A DNA stretch of 64,000 nt from Candidatus Liberibacter europaeus (GCA_003045065.1 PSQJ01000002.1:248001-312000); one strand, 5' to 3'. Shown: positions 50,480 through 59,907, numbered from the stretch's first letter. Translations and numbers: made by a program. The notes: generated by a model not told the origin, from the letters alone.

Positions 50480-51760
50480 TTAGTGCTTAGGTTTATATTG
50501 TTTGACTGATTCTGTTCCCCATATAATCTTTTGAGGATTGTTTTCAATAGTATTAAGAGCATAATCAAAATGATTTATGCTTTCTTGCATATTTATTATC
50601 AAACTATGTAAATCATTTAAACCAGAACCTGAAAAGTTTTGTAAATTATTTGCAATTGGAGTAATATACGCATCAAGCTTGTCAGCAGTATTTTTAAAAG
50701 ATTTTATAGTGTGATGTGCTTCTTCAAGAAATGATTTATTTGCTTGTGTACCTGTTAAATTTTTTATTTTATCCATAATTTCTGCTAGTTGACTGCTCAT
50801 ATTTCGTATAGCAGATGTGCTTTCCTGTATGTTATCAGTTGCTTTAAAAATATTATCCATAGAAGAAGACATCTCTTTACTATGCATTGTAGAGGAAACA
50901 TCTGATAGAATATCTGCTGCTTTTTTACCAACTCCTTGAAAAGTTTGTGTTGTTTTTTGTAATCCATTAATTGTATTGTTGACTTGAGTTGATGTTTTGA
51001 TGAAGTCATCGCTTGCTATTTGTATATTTCCTATGATTTTGCTAATTTTTCTAGTATCAATGTTGTCAACTATTTTATCAACTTTTTTAACAATACCTGT
51101 GATGTTATTAATAATCTGCGTGAAATCACTGGACACTTTTTTATCTCCACTGGATATTTTGTCAATAAGAGAGATATTTTTTACAAGTATTGTTGATATG
51201 GTTTCAAAATTTTTAACGGTTTTATTGATAGGCGCCGCTATTTTGTCGACAATATTTTTTATTGTATTTGATGATGATTTGATTTCAAGCAATATTTCCT
51301 CTGTATTTGTCAAAAAACTGTTTAACACCGAGGGATATGCTGTTATCGTAGCAATTTCATTTCTTTCGTTAGCAATTTGAAAAACCTTTTGACCTTTTTT
51401 ATGCACATTAGATAGCTCAATATGTGGCACTCCTGTTATTCCTTGCATTCCAATTTTTGCTGTAGTTGACGTATATATGGGAGCGTCTGATCTTACTATG
51501 GTCTTGGCTATTGAATAGGTTGGATCATCTGAATCAATATACAATCCTGTTACATTTCCTATTGCAATACCATTAAAACGTACTTTTGATTCAACTGATA
51601 GACCAGAAACAGATCCTGGAATGCGGACAACTAGTTCATTCATTGGTTTTCCATCATATTGATTGTCTCGTAATAGCCAATATATAGACAAAAATGCTAA
51701 AACTAGTATTGAACTCGTAAACAATCCTATGGATGTATAATAATTTTTATTTTCCCTCAA
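50480..51760 (-). CDS. MlaD-family (MCE domain) lipid-binding protein
   Basis: 426 residues. One N-terminal transmembrane helix (about 10-28) is followed by the MCE domain: PGSVSGLSVESKVRFNGIAI, GNVTGLYIDSDDPTYSI, then IGMQGITGVPHIELS. The long C-terminal two-thirds is a heptad-like helical region rich in N, S and T, as in the coiled tails of MCE proteins. MCE proteins form hexameric rings that carry phospholipid between membranes. It starts with TTG immediately after the TAA of the ATPase gene (TAATTG), so the two are translationally coupled. Fourth-to-last element of a four-gene operon. Confidence 0.93.
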   Translation of the reverse strand: MRENKNYYTSIGLFTSSILVLAFLSIYWLLRDNQYDGKPMNELVVRIPGSVSGLSVESKVRFNGIAIGNVTGLYIDSDDPTYSIAKTIVRSDAPIYTSTTAKIGMQGITGVPHIELSNVHKKGQKVFQIANERNEIATITAYPSVLNSFLTNTEEILLEIKSSSNTIKNIVDKIAAPINKTVKNFETISTILVKNISLIDKISSGDKKVSSDFTQIINNITGIVKKVDKIVDNIDTRKISKIIGNIQIASDDFIKTSTQVNNTINGLQKTTQTFQGVGKKAADILSDVSSTMHSKEMSSSMDNIFKATDNIQESTSAIRNMSSQLAEIMDKIKNLTGTQANKSFLEEAHHTIKSFKNTADKLDAYITPIANNLQNFSGSGLNDLHSLIINMQESINHFDYALNTIENNPQKIIWGTESVKQYKPKH

Positions 51761-52531
51761 TTACTTAAATCCCCTGGCAAATCTACCAAAATATGATTTT
51801 ATCCATGGATCACTAGAGGAAAGCATATCCGTGACAGTGCCTTCATACATGATACCTGTTTTTCTCATTATTATCACTTTATTACAAGTGGAAACTAAAC
51901 TATTAATGTCGTGTGTTATCATATAAACTGTCAATCCTAAAGAATTATGTAATTTAATGATCAAGTCATCAAATTCTGCTGCTCCAATTGGGTCTAATCC
52001 TGAAGTCGGTTCATCCAGAAAAATTAGTTCAGGATCAACTGCCAATGATCTTGCTAAAGCAACTCGTTTTACCATTCCTCCTGATAGTTGATAAGGTATT
52101 AAATTAGCTATTTCAAGAGGAAGTCCTACTAGAGACATTTTAATTTTAACAATATCTTTAATTATAGTATCGGGCAGATTAAGATGTTCACGTATGGGAG
52201 CACTAATATTTTCCTGAACTGTCATAGATGAAAATAATGCGCCATGCTGAAATAGAATTCCTAGTTTAGTTCCAATAACACTATTATATTCCTTTCCAGG
52301 AAGAGTAAAATCTTGTTTTAAGAACTTGATTCTTCCTGAAACATATGGGATTAACCCTAGAATCGCACGCATCAATATTGACTTGCCAACTCCAGATGGA
52401 CCAATTACTCCAATTATTTCTCCACGTAAAATATCTAGATTAATATTTTTAAGTATAGTTTTATTGTTTAATCTAACTGTTAGATTTTGAACTGATAATA
52501 CTTCATCTTTTTTTCTATTTATATTAGACAT
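51761..52531 (-). CDS. MlaF-type phospholipid ABC transporter ATP-binding protein
   Basis: 256 residues. Walker A GPSGVGKSILMRAI lies near residue 45, the Q-loop in LGILFQHGALFSSMTVQENI, signature LSGGMVKRVALARSLAVDPE, Walker B LIFLDEPTSGLDPIGA and the switch histidine in VYMITHDINSL. The GALFSSMTV segment is typical of the Mla/Mce (Ttg2A) branch. It energises the membrane permease encoded 26 bases upstream and directly precedes the MlaD gene. Confidence 0.95.
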   Translation of the reverse strand: MSNINRKKDEVLSVQNLTVRLNNKTILKNINLDILRGEIIGVIGPSGVGKSILMRAILGLIPYVSGRIKFLKQDFTLPGKEYNSVIGTKLGILFQHGALFSSMTVQENISAPIREHLNLPDTIIKDIVKIKMSLVGLPLEIANLIPYQLSGGMVKRVALARSLAVDPELIFLDEPTSGLDPIGAAEFDDLIIKLHNSLGLTVYMITHDINSLVSTCNKVIIMRKTGIMYEGTVTDMLSSSDPWIKSYFGRFARGFK

Positions 52532-52557
52532 TTTGACAATCAGGTTTTCCTATTGAT

Positions 52558-53727
52558 TTATATACCAATTGCAAAATAGAAAATTGCAAAAATAGAATCT
52601 ATTGTTATAACGACAGAAATTGATCTAACAACGCAAGTAGTTACTCTATTTCCTATAGAATTGGCATCGAATCCCGCTCTTAAACCTTCTTTTAATGCAA
52701 TAACTCCGATTGCACACGCCATAATAGGAGATTTTAATAATCCTGCAACAATATTTAATAATGTTGATGACGAGTTAAGGTGTGAAAAAAATACAAAGAA
52801 AGAGATGTGGGAGTACTTCCAAACGATGATAGATGCAGCCATAATAGAAGAAAAATCAGCTAAAATAGTGAGTAAAGGTAATGATATTACAAGAGCACAA
52901 ATTCTGGGAGATATGATAGTTCTGACGACATCCATGCCCATCACCTTGATAGCATCAATTTCCTCGTTTATTTTCATAGCTCCAATTTCAGCAGCAATAG
53001 CACTCCCAGAACGTCCAGCAATCATAATGGCTGTTAATAATACTCCTATTTCGCGTAATTGTAGAATACTAACTGAATCAACCACAAAAATTTCTGCTCC
53101 AAAATTTCCAAGTTGAAATGCACCTTGTTGTGCTATAACCGCACCAGTGACAAAGGATATAAGAATTATTACAGGAGCAGCTTCTACTCCAACATAATTT
53201 ATATGCTTAACAGTATCAGAAATAAATTCTTTTGATCGACTTTTACCAATAATCAGCTCATAAATACTATTTATTGTCAAACCTAAAATATTCATATGAT
53301 CGAGAAAACTGTCAATTGATAGAACAATTTTTTTCCCAATAAACGTGTGAAAATTTTCTAATTTCTTATATACTGTGGTTGATTTAGGATAATTGTCCTT
53401 TAAATCATTTCCTAGTCCTTTAGGTATAATTGAGATTAATTGTTTAGCGTGTTCATTTAATCCTTGAAGTTCTATTTTACCTTTATATTGTTCTTGAAGA
53501 CGTGCTATAAGTGCTGCTCCTACAGTATCAATTTTAGTAATTTCTGAAAGATCAACGACAGCACGACTATCTAGTTTAGATTTTTTTAATATATTCAATA
53601 TTTCTGTGGATGTCCTGGCAACTTCTGGGAGTTTCCATTCCCCTATGAATTGAAAAAATTGTGTCCCGTCTTCTAGGATAGACATAACTATTCTGTCTGA
53701 TTTAGTATATCCTGAGTTTTTTGGCAT
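52558..53727 (-). CDS. MlaE-family permease with N-terminal STAS domain
   Basis: 389 residues, longer than enteric MlaE because of a fused STAS-like domain (about 15-115: GEWKLPEVARTSTEILNIL, VDLSEITKIDTVGAALIARL), equivalent to the separate MlaB protein of E. coli. The permease part (about 135-385) has five to six hydrophobic segments and the MlaE signature GAVIAQQGAFQLGNFGAE and IAGRSGSAIAAEIGAMKINEEIDAI. It is the first gene of the operon; the fusion is common in alphaproteobacteria. The promoter lies in the 246-base divergent spacer shared with maeB. Confidence 0.94.
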   Translation of the reverse strand: MPKNSGYTKSDRIVMSILEDGTQFFQFIGEWKLPEVARTSTEILNILKKSKLDSRAVVDLSEITKIDTVGAALIARLQEQYKGKIELQGLNEHAKQLISIIPKGLGNDLKDNYPKSTTVYKKLENFHTFIGKKIVLSIDSFLDHMNILGLTINSIYELIIGKSRSKEFISDTVKHINYVGVEAAPVIILISFVTGAVIAQQGAFQLGNFGAEIFVVDSVSILQLREIGVLLTAIMIAGRSGSAIAAEIGAMKINEEIDAIKVMGMDVVRTIISPRICALVISLPLLTILADFSSIMAASIIVWKYSHISFFVFFSHLNSSSTLLNIVAGLLKSPIMACAIGVIALKEGLRAGFDANSIGNRVTTCVVRSISVVITIDSIFAIFYFAIGI

Positions 53728-53979
53728 ATCTGATTTTTTCCATATATTTTGTTGCCAGATTATAACAAATCAATTAGGGTTAAACAAGGATCAAAGTTCT
53801 ATATTTTATAGGACTTGTTTATAACGGATAAAGTTACTGTATGATTTATTAGTAATTTTATGTTTAATAATTAAATTAAAAATAAAATTTATTGATCAAG
53901 TGTAATGGCAATGCGTTAATCTGTCATTTATAATTTGGTAATATCGTATTTTTGAACCTGACGGAGAAGGATTTTGATT

Positions 53980-56304
53980 ATGGAAAAAAAATCGTCACAA
54001 GGGGTAAAACATTCCGAGTTTCGGTCAGAAGATGATTTATCCAAACATGCACTTTTATATCATCAATATCCTTCTGCTGGAAAATTGGAGATTAATGCCA
54101 CTAAGCCACTAAATAGCCAAATGGATCTTTCTTTGGCATATTCTCCAGGTGTTGGGGCTCCATGTATGGCTATTAGTGATGATCCTGCTAATGCTGTCAT
54201 TTATACTGCTCGGTCTAACCTTGTTGCAGTAATATCTAATGGTTCTGCAGTTCTTGGATTAGGAAATATTGGGCCTTTAGCATCTAAGCCTGTTATGGAA
54301 GGTAAGGCAGTTTTATTTAAGAAATTTGCAGGCATTAATGTATTTGATATAGAAATTGATGCGCAAGATGTTGAAACTATGGTGGCAACCATTTCTGCCT
54401 TAGAACCAACATTTGGAGGAATCAATCTAGAAGATATTAAGTCTCCTGAATGTTTTGAGGTTGAAAGAATATTATCGGAAAAAATGAAGATACCTGTTTT
54501 TCACGATGATCAACATGGCACTGCAATTACTGTTGCTGCAGCAATGTTAAATGGAATGAAATTGGTAGGTAAATCTTTTGAGGAAATTAAAGTTGTTACA
54601 TTAGGAGCTGGTGCTGCTGCTTTAGCTTGTTTGAACCTTTTGGTAAAAATGGGAGTGCAAAGAAAAAATATTTGGATTCATGATCTTGATGGGCTTGTAT
54701 ATAAAGGACGAAATAGGAAGATAGATCAGTGGAAATCAGTTTATTGTCAGGATTCTGGTGCGAAAACATTTGCTGAGACGATGGAAGGAGCTGACGTATT
54801 TCTTGGTTTGTCTGTAGCTGGTGCTCTTGATCCTGATGTTTTAAAATATATGGCAAAGAACCCATTGATTATGCCTTTGGCAAATCCTATTCCTGAAGTT
54901 ATGCCTGATGTGGTCACAAAAATTAGACCTGATGCAATGATTTGTACAGGTCGTTCTGATTTTGCTAATCAAGTAAATAATGTGCTTTGTTTTCCGTATA
55001 TGTTTAGAGGAGCATTAGATAGTTGCGCAGTTACTATCAATGAAGAGATGAAGATAGCGGCAGTATATGCTATGGCTGAATTAGCCCGTGATGTTTCTAA
55101 TGATGTAGTTAGCAATAATTCTTCGGGAGATCATCCTGTTTTTGGTCGTAATTATCTCATACCATCACCTTTTGATCCAAATTTGATTTTGCGTATTGCT
55201 CCTGCAGTTGCTAGGGCGGCGGAAGAAACAGGAGTTGCCACTTGTCCTATCAAGGATTATGACGATTATCGAGATTCATTAAACAAATATGCTTTCCCTG
55301 ATAGGTCGTTGATGAGACCAATCTTTTTGGCTGCGAAGAAGGCAAATTTAAAACGTATAGTATTTTCTAATGGTGAAGATGAACGTGTTTTACGTGCATC
55401 GCAAGCTTTATGTGAAAAAAATATTGCAAGGCCAATTCTCATTGGTTCTCATTCTGAGATTAGCACAGCTATTAGTCGTTATTCGTTGAAAATACTTGTT
55501 GAAAAAGATTTTGATATTATTGATCCCAATAACAATGAGTGTTTGCAGGAGTATGTTGCTCTTTACTCTTCATTAAATGGACAAAGAGAAATTTCTCAAG
55601 AATATGCGCGCAATGTTATTAGTTCTAATACTACGGTGATGGCTTCTTTGGTTCTTAAAAATGCTAAAGCTGATATGTGTATATGTGGGTTTGATGATCA
55701 CTACGAGAATCATTTGCTAGATATTAATAAGATTATAGGAAAAAGATCTGGTATAAATAATTATTCAGCTATGAGTGTACTAATTTCACACAATAGAGTG
55801 ATGTTTTTTGCTGATACTCATGTTATTTGTAATCCTTCTGCACAAGAGATAGCTGAAATTACGGAGATGGCAGCTCAAGCTATACGTTCTTTTGGGATTA
55901 TTCCCCGAGTTTCTTTATTTTCTAATTCTAGTTGTAGATCGCATGATATGGATAGTTCTTTAAAGATAAACGAAGCACTAAGGATTATACGTGATACATG
56001 TTCGGATTTAGAAATTGATGGGGAAGAAACGCAAGGAGATATTTCTCTTTCTTCTATTTTGAATAATTGCATTATACCAGGAATGTCTTTTTCAGAAGAT
56101 GCTAATTTATTAATTTTTCCTAATATTGATTCTGCAAATATTGCTTTGGACATTGCAAAATCAATTACGAATGGTCTATGTCTTGGGCCTATTTTATTGG
56201 GATCAGACTTACCAGTACGTATTTTGCCTTCTTGTGTTTCTTCAGGCGAAATTGTTGATATCGTTGCACTGTCTATAGCGGAAACAATTAGCAGTAATGC
56301 CTAA
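53980..56304 (+). CDS. maeB: NADP-dependent malic enzyme with phosphotransacetylase-like domain
   Basis: 774 residues from ATG 53980; GGAGAAGGA (53963-53971) is eight bases upstream, and TTG 53974 is a less likely alternative. The N-terminal malic-enzyme part (about 1-430) has SLAYSPGVGAPC, VEGKAVLFKKFAGI-like (here PVMEGKAVLFKKFAGI), FHDDQHGTAI and GAGAAALACLNLL for NADP. The C-terminal half (about 445-770) resembles phosphotransacetylase but usually has a regulatory role in these fusions. The enzyme oxidatively decarboxylates malate to pyruvate, linking host-derived dicarboxylates to pyruvate and NADPH. Confidence 0.96.
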   Translation: MEKKSSQGVKHSEFRSEDDLSKHALLYHQYPSAGKLEINATKPLNSQMDLSLAYSPGVGAPCMAISDDPANAVIYTARSNLVAVISNGSAVLGLGNIGPLASKPVMEGKAVLFKKFAGINVFDIEIDAQDVETMVATISALEPTFGGINLEDIKSPECFEVERILSEKMKIPVFHDDQHGTAITVAAAMLNGMKLVGKSFEEIKVVTLGAGAAALACLNLLVKMGVQRKNIWIHDLDGLVYKGRNRKIDQWKSVYCQDSGAKTFAETMEGADVFLGLSVAGALDPDVLKYMAKNPLIMPLANPIPEVMPDVVTKIRPDAMICTGRSDFANQVNNVLCFPYMFRGALDSCAVTINEEMKIAAVYAMAELARDVSNDVVSNNSSGDHPVFGRNYLIPSPFDPNLILRIAPAVARAAEETGVATCPIKDYDDYRDSLNKYAFPDRSLMRPIFLAAKKANLKRIVFSNGEDERVLRASQALCEKNIARPILIGSHSEISTAISRYSLKILVEKDFDIIDPNNNECLQEYVALYSSLNGQREISQEYARNVISSNTTVMASLVLKNAKADMCICGFDDHYENHLLDINKIIGKRSGINNYSAMSVLISHNRVMFFADTHVICNPSAQEIAEITEMAAQAIRSFGIIPRVSLFSNSSCRSHDMDSSLKINEALRIIRDTCSDLEIDGEETQGDISLSSILNNCIIPGMSFSEDANLLIFPNIDSANIALDIAKSITNGLCLGPILLGSDLPVRILPSCVSSGEIVDIVALSIAETISSNA

Positions 56305-56540
56305 TATATATGCTATTAATGTTATTCAGTTCATCAAATAAGTGATAAAATAAATACTTTCTAATTTTAGTATAACCTGTGAATTTTCGTTATGTTTTAT
56401 GAAATTATTATCTAAATGTATTTGATTTTACATATAAGTAATTAATTTTATTTTTTTACTGTTATTCGCTCCTTTTCCTTGGGATTCAAAGAATCGTATG
56501 TCGTAAAATAGGACGCAACAAAGCTGAGACGAATTAATTA

Positions 56541-56930
56541 ATGATTAAACCTACTATCTGCCTGCTCCTTTAGTTAGTTTATATTTTTGCTTGCGATATT
56601 GGTCTTGCAGTCATACCACCATCAGCTCAAGCGGTTGATCCTGCTTTTGCTGGTTTTTTAGGATACTGGCGGTCTTTTATTTGATTTTAGCTAGATTTTA
56701 TTTACCGAAATATTCAAGTTGTTCTTTAATGCTTGGTTTTTTACTTATAACTCTTCCGATAAGTTTTCTTTTGTATTTTCAGCTATTTTTGTCATAGCTT
56801 TTGCTTTTGGAGCAGGAAATAAAGCATTTTTGTGTTCTATTCGCCGGTGATCCATTAATTTCTTTCGCTTTGATACAACTACTTCTTGATCAGCATCTTC
56901 GTCAGAAGTAAAGTCAGGTTTTCATGGTAT
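56541..56930 (+). pseudogene. Decayed gene for an exported or membrane protein
   Basis: Protein-like segments are scattered over different frames between maeB and comM. ATG 56541 opens MIKPTICLLL then stops; a hydrophobic stretch FIFLLAILVL continues in another frame, then AVIPPSAQAVDPAFAGFLGY reads like a signal-peptide junction and mature start, ending at TGA near 56683. Further on LGFLLITLPISFLLYFQLFL and FVFSAIFVIAFAFGAGNKAF are hydrophobic and again in different frames. The pattern is that of a frameshifted gene with a signal peptide and membrane helices. I cannot name its family. Confidence 0.45.
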
Positions 56931-57052
56931 ACTTATCATGGATTTTGTGCATTATTTTTGGGTCTTGATCCAACAAATTTTTTGGTATGATTCAGATTCT
57001 AACCATATAAAATCTTTATAATCTTTTAAAAATAAATGTATTGATCAATCAA

Positions 57053-58579
57053 TTATCTGATATCGTAAATTGATTTCTTGCGGTAAGCTAGTGCTTCAGC
57101 AATGTGAATTTTTCTGATTTTTTCTGATGAATCCAAATCTGCAATTGTTCTGGCGATTTTAAGTATTTTATGATATCCCCTTGCGGATACCGTTATTTTT
57201 TGAGCATACTGTTTCAATATGGAAGTGCTCTCTGAATCAAGAATTGCTATTTGTTCTATAAGTGCAGGAGAACAAACAGCATTACATGGTGCTGAGACTC
57301 CCATTTTATCAAATCTATCTTTTTGTTTTGTTCGAGCTGCGAGTACACGAGAAGCTACTGTTGCACTTGATTCAGATTTATTGGGTAAAAAAAGGTCTGT
57401 GGCAGGAACAGCTGGCACTTCTATATGTATATCGATTCGATCCATTAAAGGGGCAGAAATACGGGATCGATATTCTATTGCACAGCTTGGACCTCTTATG
57501 CAAATATTTTCATCTTTTCTGGTTATGCCACATCTACACGGATTCATTGCAGCAATTAATTGAATACGTGCAGGATAGATAATCTTGCGATTGGCTCGTG
57601 AAATAATACATTCGCCAGTTTCAAGGGGTTGGCGAAGTGCATTAAGCGTATGAGGAGAAAATTCGGGCAATTCGTCTAGAAAAAGTACACCATTGTGTGC
57701 AAGAGAAGCTTCGCCAGGTAGTGCTTTCGTACCACCTCCTACTAATGCTGCTGTTGTTGCAGAATGATGCGGAGTTCGGAAAGGTCTATCTTGTAGAAAA
57801 GAAGATTCATGATTTAATTTGCCAGAAATAGAGTAAATCATGGAAATTTCTATTGATTCTTTGAGCGACAAAGGGGGGAGTATAGATGGCAGACAGGAGG
57901 CAAGCATTGATTTTCCTGAACCAGGTGGTCCAATCATTAGTAAATTATGCCCTCCAGCCGCTGCTACTTCTAGAGCCCGTTTGACAGTTTTTTGTCCTTT
58001 TATTTCTGCAATATTAGGAAGATTATCACGCTCTTTATATTGAAGCCTTATAGGTTTAGTCAAAATGCGTTTTTTATTTAAATGATTAGTTAATTCCAGT
58101 AGATTTGCAGGAGCTACGATATTTAAGTCTTCTGCGACTAATGCAGCTTCAGCGCCACAAGTTTTTGGACATATGAGATCTTTATTTAAATTTTTAGCGC
58201 ATATTGCTGCTGGCAATACACCATTAATTGCAGCCAATGATCCATCAAGATTTATTTCTCCTACTGCGAGATAGTTGGATAGCGATTCGGCATTAATTGC
58301 TTTAATTGATGACATAATAGCTAAAATAATAGGTAAATCAAAATGAGAACCTTCTTTAGGGAGGTCAGCTGGTGCAAGATTGATGATAATTTTTTTATTA
58401 GGAAGAGCTAGACCGCATGCATAAAGTGCAGCCTGTATTCTTTCACGACTTTCTGTAACTGCTTTATCTGGCAATCCAACTATTTGAATTCCAATCCTGC
58501 CAGGAGATACCATAACCTGAACTTCAACAGGTATTCCTTCTATACCTTGAAAGGCAACCGTAATAATTCTTGAAATCAT
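57053..58579 (-). CDS. comM: YifB/ComM family Mg-chelatase-like AAA+ ATPase
   Basis: 508 residues. N-terminal domain: GIEGIPVEVQVMVSPGRIGI and IVGLPDKAVTESRERIQAAL. AAA+ core: Walker A MIGPPGSGKSMLASCLPSIL near residue 215, Walker B GVLFLDELPEF, sensor region AAMNPCRCG, and the zinc-like CRCG ... C cluster of the Mg-chelatase branch. C-terminal helical part RISAPLMDRIDIHIEVPAV and SARGYHKILKIARTIADL. ComM is a hexameric helicase that promotes branch migration of incoming DNA in natural transformation. It stands alone on this strand. Confidence 0.95.
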   Translation of the reverse strand: MISRIITVAFQGIEGIPVEVQVMVSPGRIGIQIVGLPDKAVTESRERIQAALYACGLALPNKKIIINLAPADLPKEGSHFDLPIILAIMSSIKAINAESLSNYLAVGEINLDGSLAAINGVLPAAICAKNLNKDLICPKTCGAEAALVAEDLNIVAPANLLELTNHLNKKRILTKPIRLQYKERDNLPNIAEIKGQKTVKRALEVAAAGGHNLLMIGPPGSGKSMLASCLPSILPPLSLKESIEISMIYSISGKLNHESSFLQDRPFRTPHHSATTAALVGGGTKALPGEASLAHNGVLFLDELPEFSPHTLNALRQPLETGECIISRANRKIIYPARIQLIAAMNPCRCGITRKDENICIRGPSCAIEYRSRISAPLMDRIDIHIEVPAVPATDLFLPNKSESSATVASRVLAARTKQKDRFDKMGVSAPCNAVCSPALIEQIAILDSESTSILKQYAQKITVSARGYHKILKIARTIADLDSSEKIRKIHIAEALAYRKKSIYDIR

Positions 58580-58984
58580 ATTTAAAACTTTAAAATTTAT
58601 TTTAACGTAACAAAATAAAATATTTTACGTGTAAAAATTACATATTTTTTATATTTAAAGTAGCACTACTATATAATATTATTTTTTATCCTACTTTTCA
58701 AAAGTGCCATCTTAGCAGTTTTTCTCAACAAACTGTATAGTACCCAAGTTTTATTAAATGAGCAATATTTTTGATCATATATTTGTAGAAATTAATGTTA
58801 GTAGATCTAAATTTATCTGATTACATTTTGTTTTGCAGTCTCAAAATATTTTTCTAATGAAACAATAAGCATTAATAAATAATAAAATTTTCCTAAATGA
58901 TTATTCCTCTGTGCGCAGCCATATGGTTTTGACATAATATTTAGACATCGATTTATACAATTTATAATTGTACCGTTGTAATAA
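58580..58984. other. Spacer upstream of comM
   Basis: About 400 AT-rich bases. The 14-mer TTTTACGTGTAAAA (58623-58636) repeats the one downstream of gyrA. A minus-strand frame at 58813-59007 has no ribosome binding site and overlaps the phage-like fragment; I reject it. Confidence 0.5.
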
Positions 58985-59146
58985 TATGAGTATACGATTT
59001 TAGCCATAGATAATGGTTATTGGATAATTTATAGTTCTACCCAACTTGATCTTGCTTATATCAAATATGGTATTGAAGAACTAAAAGCAGATAAGCCGAT
59101 AAGACTAGCTCGCATTCAAGTTCAAACCATCAAAAGTGGTGGTTAA
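58985..59146 (+). pseudogene. Gene fragment, C-terminal end of an unknown protein
   Basis: A 50-codon frame bounded by an upstream TAA and ending TAA 59144-59146 reads ILAIDNGYWIIYSSTQLDLA and then YIKYGIEELKADKPIRLARI before its end IKSGG. Composition and alternation are those of a real folded protein end, but there is no start codon or ribosome binding site. It lies next to other phage-like remnants, so I take it as a truncated gene; the family is unrecognised. Confidence 0.4.
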
Positions 59147-59233
59147 GTGGATTGATGGGTTCAACGCTCTTATAATACCATTAAAAACTATCTTTTGGAT
59201 TAATGTTTAGCCGTTATTGTTATTGTGAAGTGT

Positions 59234-59266
59234 GAAAGAGGGCTTCTTTGACAGAAGCCCTCTTTC
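59234..59266. terminator. Strong 14-bp stem-loop terminator
   Basis: GAAAGAGGGCTTCT (59234-59247), loop TTGAC, AGAAGCCCTCTTTC (59253-59266): all 14 pairs match with a GGGC core, the strongest hairpin in the window. It is 137 bases beyond the stop of the minus-strand lipoprotein gene and 88 bases beyond the plus-strand gene fragment, so it may serve either strand; CTTTC tails lie on both sides. Confidence 0.7.
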
Positions 59267-59402
59267 AATCTCTTAAGCCCCTTTTAACAAGATATCATCG
59301 CCTGTATCCTTTGCTTCTGGTATACTTATAAAATAGTTCAGAAGAGAAGAGACAGAGTTGAAATAATTAAGACCCACCAGATCATTTCGGGGTCGAGGGT
59401 TT

Positions 59403-59639
59403 TTATGTGGTAGAGGTAGAAGAACCATTATTGCCAGGTCCGTTGTTTTGTTGAGCTGGACTATTCGCAGGAGGAGGAGCACCATTGCCAGATCCTTTGT
59501 TTTGTTGAGCTTGATCAGATTTTGCTTTATTATTTGTTGTATCATTACTAGTAGTATCCTTAGAGGTAGATAAATTACACCCTCCAATTATAGCAGTTGA
59601 TGATAACAAAGAAACTAATGCTATTTTTTTGATATTCAT
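59403..59639 (-). CDS. Small Asn/Pro/Gly-rich lipoprotein
   Basis: 78 residues. A clean lipoprotein signal, MNIKKIALVSLLSSTAIIGG, ends with lipobox IGGC (Cys21). The mature peptide is low-complexity and hydrophilic, with an internally repeated AQQNKGSGNGA / AQQNNGPGNNG and a PPPANSP linker, ending in SSTSTT. A ribosome binding site GGAG lies ten bases before the ATG on the minus strand. Two near-identical DNA units of about 30 bases (59425-59457 and 59482-59511) encode the repeat, so length may vary between strains. Likely surface or periplasmic; function unknown. Confidence 0.7.
   Translation of the reverse strand: MNIKKIALVSLLSSTAIIGGCNLSTSKDTTSNDTTNNKAKSDQAQQNKGSGNGAPPPANSPAQQNNGPGNNGSSTSTT
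59425..59511. repeat. Near-tandem repeat inside the small lipoprotein gene
   Basis: The unit at 59425-59457 and that at 59482-59511 share TTGCCAG, then TTGTTTTGTTGAGCT, with a three-base deletion and few substitutions, starting 57 bases apart. It encodes the AQQN-GN peptide twice on the minus strand. Confidence 0.75.
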
Positions 59640-59773
59640 AAAATATTAACTCCTATTAGTATATAAAAATTTCTTTATTAATAATAATTAATGCTTTGAA
59701 GTTACGCATAGACTATTTCAATCAACGTATCAAGTAATATTTAACTGTTAATTAATTTACAAGAAGGGCAATT

Positions 59774-59907
59774 ATGATTACATTCCCTTCATTACTAATT
59801 GCATTGATTAAACATTTTTATGGTTTAAGCCTATAGATGTCCTGCGGGAATATGGACACAGGATCAGATGCTTGTGAGGTAATGACCATATCAGAACAAA
59901 ACACAAA
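59774..59907 (+). pseudogene. Truncated GH24 phage-type lysozyme remnant (copy 1)
   Basis: ATG 59774 opens a frame reading SLLIALIKHFYGLSL then TAG. After a frame change YRCPAGIWT appears, and in a third frame TGSDACEVMTISEQ. In order these equal the N-terminal third of a phage lysozyme (LLI-L-K-F-GL-L...YRDPAGIWTIGYGHTG...IS). The IGYGH segment is deleted and the rest of the gene is absent. The catalytic glutamate position after the phenylalanine is tyrosine. It matches the larger remnant at 60647-61183, so they are duplicates or paralogues. The end overlaps the 3' end of the minus-strand lipoprotein gene. Confidence 0.7.

Noticed and set aside
58813..59007. 64-codon minus-strand frame upstream of comM
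   Set aside because: No ribosome binding site, and it overlaps a more protein-like fragment on the other strand.
59273..59587. 104-codon minus-strand frame overlapping the small lipoprotein gene
   Set aside because: It is out of phase with the lipoprotein frame, which has a signal peptide, lipobox and good ribosome binding site; the alternative frame has no such signals and merely mirrors the repeats.
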